Shown here piece after piece: positions 63,393-64,000 of a stretch of DNA of 64,000 nt. Location: contig NZ_JASLER010000084.1 of the NCBI RefSeq assembly GCF_030151085.1, positions 1 to 64,000 on the forward strand, read 5' to 3'. The notes under the pieces are model-generated. The model searched no databases. It saw only the letters and a list, made by a program, of their open reading frames with translations, and had not been told where the DNA came from. The translations under genes were made by a program, and so were the position numbers. Every line of letters starts with the position of its first letter. Position 1 is the first letter of the stretch. The DNA comes from Bacteroides sp. (GTDB lineage: Bacteria > Bacteroidota > Bacteroidia > Bacteroidales > Bacteroidaceae).

Positions 63393-64000
63393 ATGAAAAA
63401 TGTATTGAAGTATCTGGGCGTTGTGTCAATGTCATTGACACTCACCGGCCCCGTATTTGCCGCGGGAGGCCAATCAGTTGCAAGTGTTGCCATTGTGCAG
63501 CAGAAAGCAGTTACTGTGAAAGGACAAGTTCTCGATGAGGCCGGTCTGCCTATTATCGGAGCCAATGTCATTGTAGAGGGTACGACAAACGGTGTAATAA
63601 CCGATCTGGATGGCTATTTTACTCTGACGGCAACGGCAGGGGCTACTTTGAAGACAAGCTACATCGGCTATTTGTCGAGATCAGTAAAGGTATCCCCCGA
63701 TGTATCTTCCCTGAAGATTGTTCTGAAGGAAGATACTGAAACGCTGGACGAAGTGGTGGTTGTAGGCTATGGTACCATGAAGAAGTCCGACTTGACAGGT
63801 TCTGTGGCCTCCGTCAATGCGGAAGAGATGATGAAGCGTAACCCGGTGAACTTGGGACAAGGATTGCAGGGAGCGGCGGCTGGTGTTTCAGTCATCCGCT
63901 CTTCCGGCGACCCTGAAGGTGGGTTCTCCATCCGTATCCGTGGTGTGGCTACGGTTAATGGCTCTGCCGATCCGCTTTATGTGGTGGACGGTGTGCAGGT
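63393..64000 (+). CDS. SusC-type TonB-dependent receptor, truncated by the window end
   Basis: About 202 codons are visible; the frame runs off the end without a stop. MKNVLKYLGVVSMSLTLTGP is the signal peptide. A carboxypeptidase-regulatory-like domain follows (VTVKGQVLDEAGLPIIGANV), then the SusC signature LDEVVVVGYGTMKKSDLTGS and the plug domain with LGQGLQGAAAGVSVI and SIRIRGVATVNGSADPLYVV. It is the outer-membrane oligosaccharide importer of the utilization locus; a susD-like gene is expected just beyond the window. Confidence 0.95.
   Translation, partial: MKNVLKYLGVVSMSLTLTGPVFAAGGQSVASVAIVQQKAVTVKGQVLDEAGLPIIGANVIVEGTTNGVITDLDGYFTLTATAGATLKTSYIGYLSRSVKVSPDVSSLKIVLKEDTETLDEVVVVGYGTMKKSDLTGSVASVNAEEMMKRNPVNLGQGLQGAAAGVSVIRSSGDPEGGFSIRIRGVATVNGSADPLYVVDGVQ

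Overview
The window is chromosomal DNA from a gut Bacteroidota, most probably a Bacteroides. The evidence is the Bacteroides-type promoters (TTTG, about 19 bp, TAnnTTTG), the many outer-membrane lipoproteins, two hybrid two-component systems, a SusC-type receptor, a SAM-II riboswitch, Bacteroidota-specific families (DUF4271, DUF3244, DUF4249, DUF4861, DUF2723) and a large set of secreted glycoside hydrolases. The species cannot be fixed from the sequence alone.

Layout. 0.2-4 kb: a GH78 alpha-L-rhamnosidase and a secreted endonuclease/exonuclease/phosphatase-fold enzyme, both on the minus strand. 4-5.7 kb: metK behind a SAM-II riboswitch. 6.1-13.6 kb: a TPR membrane regulator followed by a tight run of envelope genes (DUF3244 protein, lipoprotein, DsbA-like lipoprotein, DUF4249 lipoprotein, TonB-dependent receptor) that looks like one uptake or assembly system of unknown substrate. 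13.6-18.7 kb: housekeeping genes (LOG-family nucleotidase, DUF4271, hemD, rnpA, yidD, tatD-like, tyrS), then tRNA-Gln. 19-24.1 kb: AAA-ATPase/PD-(D/E)XK protein, C69 dipeptidase and a TIR-Sel1 protein. 24.3-27.3 kb: kduI, kduD and a DUF4861 lipoprotein for uronate use. 27.5-32.6 kb, minus strand: polysaccharide deacetylase, DUF2723 membrane glycosyltransferase-like protein, a small conserved protein and a structured non-coding RNA.

33-46.4 kb is carbohydrate-active: a GH9, an operon with GH89, a GH123/DUF4091-like enzyme and a sialate O-acetylesterase (host-glycan character), two minus-strand genes of unknown role, then GH115 and a GH43-like propeller (glucuronoxylan character). 46.6-64 kb looks like a polysaccharide utilization locus: GH9, HTCS, secreted 2-epimerase, GH30-like, second HTCS, GH31 alpha-xylosidase-like and the start of a SusC receptor, which runs off the window. 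This set suits a plant hemicellulose such as xyloglucan or a related beta-glucan; the substrate is inferred.

The most unusual signal is not a gene. At least five intergenic gaps (tyrS leader, upstream of the TIR gene, upstream of DUF2723, between GH43-like and GH9, between HTCS2 and GH31) hold short tandem arrays with the same 22-bp period. Each unit is centred on a small dyad, yet the sequence differs completely between arrays. A sixth gap has an 11-bp (half of 22) repeat. The shared geometry without shared sequence is not explained by any annotated gene.
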